A stretch of 8,374 nt of DNA, taken from Candidatus Poseidoniaceae archaeon (GTDB taxonomy: Archaea > Thermoplasmatota > Poseidoniia > Poseidoniales > Poseidoniaceae). Positions within the stretch are counted from its first letter, which is position 1. Every line of letters begins with the position of its first letter. The translations under genes and the position numbers were made by a program. Location of the stretch: positions 1 through 8,374 of the forward strand of contig DUHU01000034.1 of assembly GCA_013330765.1 (NCBI GenBank). The letters run 5' to 3'. Shown piece after piece: positions 1 through 6,200 of this stretch. The notes beneath the pieces are model-generated. The model was not told the DNA's origin and did no database searches. It saw nothing but the letters and a program-made list of their open reading frames with translations.

Positions 1-224
1 CCGTCACCGTCGTCGTCGTCATCCGCGTTGTTGCCGATGCCGTCGTTGTCGGTGTCCACCCACTCGGTGGGGTCGACCGGGAAGGCGTCCACGCCGTCGC
101 CGTAGCCGTCATCGTCGCAATCTGGGTCCAGGCTGCAGCCCGCTTCTTCCGCACCGTCGAGCACCCCGTCGTTGTCGTCGTCAGGGTCGACGTGATCTGG
201 GATGCCGTCGTTGTCGAAGTCCGC
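1..224 (-). other. TSP3-like calcium-binding run, C-terminal side, continuing past the left edge (domain)
   Basis: Residues 2717-2790 contain DFDNDGIPDHVDPDDDNDG, then CDDDGYGDGVDAFPVDPTEW, DTDNDGIGNN and ADDDDDGDG at the edge. These are canonical D-x-D-N-D-G TSP3 cassettes, with the A-F-P-x-D-P-T-E-W piece often seen in marine archaeal and Gammaproteobacterial versions. A CSLDPDC Cys pair sits in the middle. The run is probably longer, and may precede further modules or the C-terminal anchor outside the window. Confidence 0.92.
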
Positions 225-3200
225 GCTGATGGTGATGGTCAGCGTGGCCGAATCGTTCGCGCCGGAGGCCGTGTACGCAGTAATGGTGTAGACGACAGGG
301 CCACTGACGTTGGTCGGCGTGCCCCACAGGGTGCCGTTCGACGTCCCGAAGTTCAGGCCCGTCGGCAGGTCTGGCGTCACGTTCCACAACACGGCCGCGT
401 CACCCGAAGTTTGCCCGGTGAAGGGCTGCATTGCGCTGTTGTTTGTCAAGTCGAGGCTCGTGAGCGGCAGGGTCAGCGTGATCTGCTCGACCGGCTCAAG
501 CACCTCGATGTTGAGGACGTAACTCGCCGTGGCGCCCGAGATGGACGTCACCGTGACGGTGTGGTTGGCAGCAGCAGCGAACACCGTCGGTGTTCCATAG
601 ATGGTCCCGTTGGTCGAGCCGAGATGAAGGCCAAGCGGCAAGCTGGGCGTAATCGCCCAAGAGGCCGGCGTTTCACCGGTCGTTTGTCCGCCGAAATTCT
701 GCATCGTCGTGCCGTTGACCAAGGACAGGTTCGAAGCAGGGAACACCAGCGCGATCCCCGCTCCGGGGACGGTGACGTTGACCTGCACGGTGAACGAACC
801 GGCGTTGTTGGTGGCCGTGATGTTGACGCTCGTGGTGTTCTGAATCAAAATCGCCGTACCCGTGATGCGCCCTGAGAGGTTGTCGAAGGACAAGCCCATC
901 GGCAGGGTGCCGCTCATCGACCACGTTTCCACCGCGCCACCGAGGTTGACCGGATCCTCGTTGACGACGCTATCGCGTGGGAACCACAGGCTGTTGTTGC
1001 CACCGTAGGTGATGTCAGGCAGCGGTTCCTGAATCTCAAGGACGATGACTTCCCGTTCACAATCGTTCCAATCGTTGCACACCTCAACCACGTACGTCGT
1101 GGCAGTCAAGTTCCCAGAAGGTGTCCCGACGATGCTGCCGTTGGAAAGCAGGCTCAGGCCGCTTGGCAAGTCTGGGCTCACTCGAGCGGGTTGCAAACCA
1201 CTGCCGGTCAAAGCAGTCGCATGAACGGCGGTGGGCACGCCTCTGGTGGCGGTGATGGTGTCTGGGAGGTCGAAGCCGACCTGAATGTGCATTCGACCGA
1301 GCATGATTTGATGGCTGAAGGTTCGCCCGTCAGCGCTCATGTTCAACCAATAGGGAACCGGAGTGAACGTCGCGGATGTTGTGGCGAACGTGATGGCTCC
1401 TGTTGCGCTGTTGAACGTGAGACCATTTGGCAACCACGTGCTCCCATTTAGACCCACAAGCGACCACGTTTCGCCAAGGTCTGAAGCAGAGGATGGAGTT
1501 TTTGTGGCAAGGTCAGGATAGCGGACATAGTTGGTTCCGAGCGGTTTGGGGTCGTGTTCAGCGGTGTGTCCCATTCCTGAAGAGAATCGGAGCACGCTGG
1601 CCACGATACCGTCCACCTGTCGGCCGTCGACATACTGCCATGTGATGGGTTGAGGATCATTGTTCGATGTCCCGTAATATTGGTCCAGCAAGATCATTGG
1701 GAGGCCCGCGGCATCCAGCCTGATGTAGGAACTGTAGCGCATGTCGCTCCAATCGTTGCCTGGGTCATCGAACATCGCTGCGGCCGAAGAGACCACCGTG
1801 CCGTTGCCTTCCACCACAAAGAAATCAAGACGGTTTTCGCTTGAGCTTGCCCTGGTGTTGGAGTAAACGTACACCCGTTGGCCGTCGTCAATGCCCCTCA
1901 CGTCCATGTAATGCGTGCCTTCTCCGAGGTCGACCGTCGTATCAAGGCCGCTTTGCAGGTCTGCACCCTGAAGAGCATCCACCCCGAGGCGAGCACCGTC
2001 AGATGCTCGGAAGTGGAACATGTGCAACGGATGAGCGGGCATGGTGCTTGCGTTGTACGTCAGCGCCCCATCGACGTCGGATCCAGAGGGGAGGCCGGCC
2101 GTGGTGTTGGTCACGCCAGCGTCGAGATACACTCCCGTGGCGGCCCCCTCTGGTGTGGAACGGACCACGACGATGCTGTCGTCGTCGAGGACCATCTGGT
2201 TGTACCGAACGTACTCCTGATTGAGGCCGTCGTGTTGGTACCACATCGCAGAACCGTTCGTGTCGAACATCACCATGTAATGATCGCCATACCGGTCCAG
2301 AGTCAATGAGGATTGAGGCAAAGAGAAACTTGGATCGGCATCGGGAAGAGGAAGGTCATCCCATCCGTGGGATTGCACCGAGACGTAGGACAAGAGCATG
2401 CTCCCGTTGCTCGTTCGGTCCAAATCCAAACGCTGGAAATGGGGTTTGTCGTTGGACGAAGACGACCAGGCGTTCGAAAGTTTGACCCACTCGACTTCTC
2501 CGTCGCTGGTCAATTTCGAGAGCATCATGCTCGGCATGTGTGCGGACGTACTGCTATCACAAGAGCTGCTGGTTGTATCGGTGATGATGGCATGACCACC
2601 AAATGTTCCGATGTAGTTCAACGTGCTGCAAAATTGAATGGCCAAACCGATGCTACCGTCATCTGAAACGCTGATGTGCTCATCCACCATGGTCATGGTA
2701 TTCGTCATTGGATTCGCGTTGCCATGCCCCCAATACCTGCCCCAAGCCAGGCGGTTGCCTGAACTGTCAGAGAACTTGGTGCTTGACCCGTTTCCTGCAG
2801 GGTGCTCGTGATGTTGCGTCCAGCGAACCAAACCCTCCTGTCCGAAGGCTGCTAGCACCAGTTTGGGTGCATAGAACCACTCGTCGCACACGGTTTCGGT
2901 GCTGTAGAGCGTCGTACACGAATCGGCGAAGGCAATGTTCTGCTCACTGTTTGCGAATTCGACGACATGAGCGGGTGCGCTGGATCCGCTCGGGGCGTTG
3001 AACAACACCAGCGGGTCACCGTTTGCATCAAGGGCAAGATCAAGCGGGCGGGTGGAACCATAGGTGCTGATGGCTGAGGTCCAATTCACCACATTGCTGC
3101 CCCCTGGACGGTAGGCGGTAAGCACCAAATCAGACGAGTGGATGCTGCGTCCAAATGAATCCGTGCCGCTTTGTTGTGTGGTGAGGGTGTACAAGCGACC

Positions 3201-6200
3201 GTCGCTCGAGGTGATCACATGCGATGCCTTTTGGATGCTGTTCGAGTACACTGGGCCTTTGTCGGGTGCGTTGACCAGCGCCGCTTCGAAGACGCGCAAG
3301 GTCACCACCAAGTCCACCGTGGCGCCGTTCGAAGCAATGCGAAGGGTGACGTTCACGCCTTCTGGCATCGGCACGGTGGGCGTACCTGAAATGGCACCTG
3401 TCGTGGGGTTCAACACCAGACCGTTGGGCAGGCCTGATGGCGCTGTCACGCCGGTAACGGCATATCCTCCAAACGGAATGGGTTCCGCGTTGCTGGCCCG
3501 ATCCACCTCGAAAGTGAGGTCGTCCTCATTGAAATGCAACATGGCGCCTTGACTGGCATCGCAGGTCCCGTCACCGTTGGCGTCCGCAGGCGTCCACGTG
3601 GGGTCGGCAGCAGGATCGGTACGCAACACCGGTTGGAACACCTTCACAGGTTGCGAGTCGCTGTTTGCCGTGGTCACCACGACGGTGGACAATCCCGCGT
3701 CGTCCGTGGCGTGTCCAATGGTCGAAATGCTTGTCCATGAAAGGGGGCCACCGGGAAGCACAGAAACCACCGGTGATGCGGATGCATTCAGTTCAGCAAG
3801 TCCGATGGAACGGTTGCTGAGCATGTAGGACAAACGAACGCCGCCAGCGGGGGTCCAGTCCAATCCAAAGGAGTTGGGAGTGGGATAAGAATGAGCGTAC
3901 CCCCCCGTGACTGAACCAACGTGATGGACGAACGGTGATGTTTCGTTGATGACCACATGCTCGTAGTCGATCAGCGAGTTGGAAGCGGTGGGGATCACCC
4001 AATGCACGTTGCCTTGGCCGTCCATGACCATCTTCCCTGGAGCGTTGGTGTAGGAGGTGTGCGAGGTCAGGGAGGTGGGCAGCGTGTAGGGGGTCGCATC
4101 AATGTCGAAGTCGTCGAACGTTTCGTTCCAGCGCTGAAGGCTGACTTGGACGTCAAAAACCGTCTTGAGCACGCCGAAACTGTGTGTGGCAGGATGGTCG
4201 TTGCTTTCGAGAAGAAGCAGGTCTCCGTTTGGTAGGCGGAGGACTTGGACCGGATAGTCTCCGGTGTTCGTCACCGACCTTTGGTGGGCGTTGCCGTCCT
4301 GGAGGAAATTGGAACCGCGCCAGTTGACCTCTCCAGTGGAGGTCATGAAGGGAGCCATGATTTGCCCTGGGTTCAATGGCGCCGACCGATGCGTGTCCAC
4401 ATCAGGCACGCTTCCGTCGTAATGGAGCAACGTCGTGCGGGTGTATCTGTTATTGCTGCCAGCCCATTCGTAATCGGTCACGGCTGCAAAGGCACCAAAA
4501 TCGGCCACACGCATGCCCTTATCGTTGCTTGACCATCCCGCATAACGCTGTCCAGTCGCCATTGGATCGTCCTCCGTCAGGTCGAACACGTAGGTGCCGA
4601 AGCCTTCTGCTTCTGCAGCAAACATTGGCGTGTCCATGCGGGGGCCTCCGAGGAAAACCGCTCCGCGGTTGACATCGATGTCGGCCGGTGGCAGGTCTCG
4701 AAGCACGACGCCTTGAGGCGAGCACATGCGTTCATCGGCATCGTCCCAGCCATCGCCGTCCATGTCTGCGTCGAGCGCATCGCAGGTGCCGTCGCCGTCA
4801 AGGTCACCGGGAAGGCGGGTGTTGAGCAGCGGATGCGTCCCACAGGAGACCTCGTCAAGGTCGCTCCAACCGTCGTTGTCGTCGTCCGCGTCCTCGAACA
4901 AGAAGGTCGTACACCCGTTGACCAGTGCATCGGGGTGACCGTCGCGGTCGGTATCGATGGAAGCACATTCGTCCCTTGGGAAGGCGTCCTCATGGTCGAG
5001 GACGCCGTCATCATCGTCGTCGTCGTCCCAGAGGTCTTTGACGCCGTCACCGTCGGTGTCGTGATTCCGCAAATCAAGATTCACCGTGCCGTAGTTCAAC
5101 GCCATCTCGACGGTGATGGAGCTGCCGTCGGTGAGCTCACCGGCGGCGCCGAGCAGGCCGGGGGCACCAAGGCAGAGCACTTCAGCGTCCAACCGGAGGA
5201 CGCAAGGACCGTCCATCTGCACAATCCGTCCACCGAACACGGAGGAACCGCGCGAACCGTCGACGCACTCCGGTGAAGATTCCGGCCCGATGCCACAAAG
5301 CACACCGTCGTGATCCAGAGCAAGGCTCCCGGGTTTCAGCACAGGAAGGTCAAGAACGGCGCCGTCTTCGGTCAACTCCAGAGGACCCCGCAGCGTGTAT
5401 TCAACCCCGACATCGCTCAAGACGTCGTGAAGACCATCCGCATCAGTGAGGACGATGTGGTTGATCGTGCCGCCAGAGCTCGTGACGTCGAAGCAGGTGG
5501 CCCGCACCAAAGAGGCATGGATGGCGCACACTTGGGCAGCCCCGTTGGCAAATCCTTCGTGAAGGCTGACGATGCGGGCGCCGGCGAGGTCCACCTCAAA
5601 GTGCGAACGGTCGTTGCTCGGCGACCAACACCGCACGCTACCGTCGGCCAGGAGAGCGCACGATTGAGCGATGCCGACGACGTCCGTCAAGACACCGCTG
5701 GGCGTACCCGATCCGACCACATGGCGGGCATCGCCATCGGCCCTGATGTGGTTCTGGTTCTGTCCATACCCGTTGATGTTCGCGCTGACGCCGGCCCAGA
5801 TGGCCCAACCCCAACACGTCACCGTGCCGTTTTCGAGCAGGGCACACGTGGTGGTTGGCGAATTCGCAAGGATGTGAATTTGGGTCAAGTCCGTCGCATA
5901 CACCTCGGTGCCGAGGTCCACGAAGGGCATGTTGGCACCCATTTCATTCGGTGCGTCCAGCAACTCCCAATCCAAGTAGGCAGGATCGTCGTTCCAGCAC
6001 TTGACGAGCCCTTCGTGCGAGCGAACACAAGGCACCCCGGTGGTTCCGGAAGCCACAAGTTCAGCGACGTCCCACGGTTGCCGGTCCAATTCAAAGGTAG
6101 GGGCATCGAGTTCAAGCGCTGAACTGTACAAATTTACCGACGTGCTTGGCGCACCGAGGTCGGGGCCAAGGCCACCGCCGTTTCCAAGGCCGCCGTACGT

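Noticed and set aside
1..60. Repeated gtc triplets at the left edge as a possible DNA repeat array or CRISPR
   Set aside because: The triplets are Asp codons read on the minus strand within TSP3 cassettes; there is no repeat-spacer structure.
192..875. 227-residue plus-strand open frame
   Set aside because: It is antisense to Ig repeats D-F and the C-terminal TSP3 run; the composition is typical of a shadow frame (Arg- and Gly-rich, no domain).
1448..1660. 70-residue minus-strand frame as a separate small gene
   Set aside because: It overlaps the Ig repeat B region in another frame; the main frame continues unbroken through it and gives a coherent beta-rich protein.
4577..5077. 166-residue minus-strand open frame, Thr/Ser-rich
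   Set aside because: It is the shifted reading of the Asp-rich TSP3 run, where GAC/GAT repeats become Thr- and Met-rich codons. The in-frame reading gives canonical calcium-binding cassettes.
5310..6122. 270-residue plus-strand open frame
   Set aside because: It is antisense to RCC1-like block 2 and arises from few stop triplets in a GC-rich codon pattern. Its protein is Arg/Val/Asp-rich with no recognisable motif, while the opposite strand encodes clear CWG repeats.
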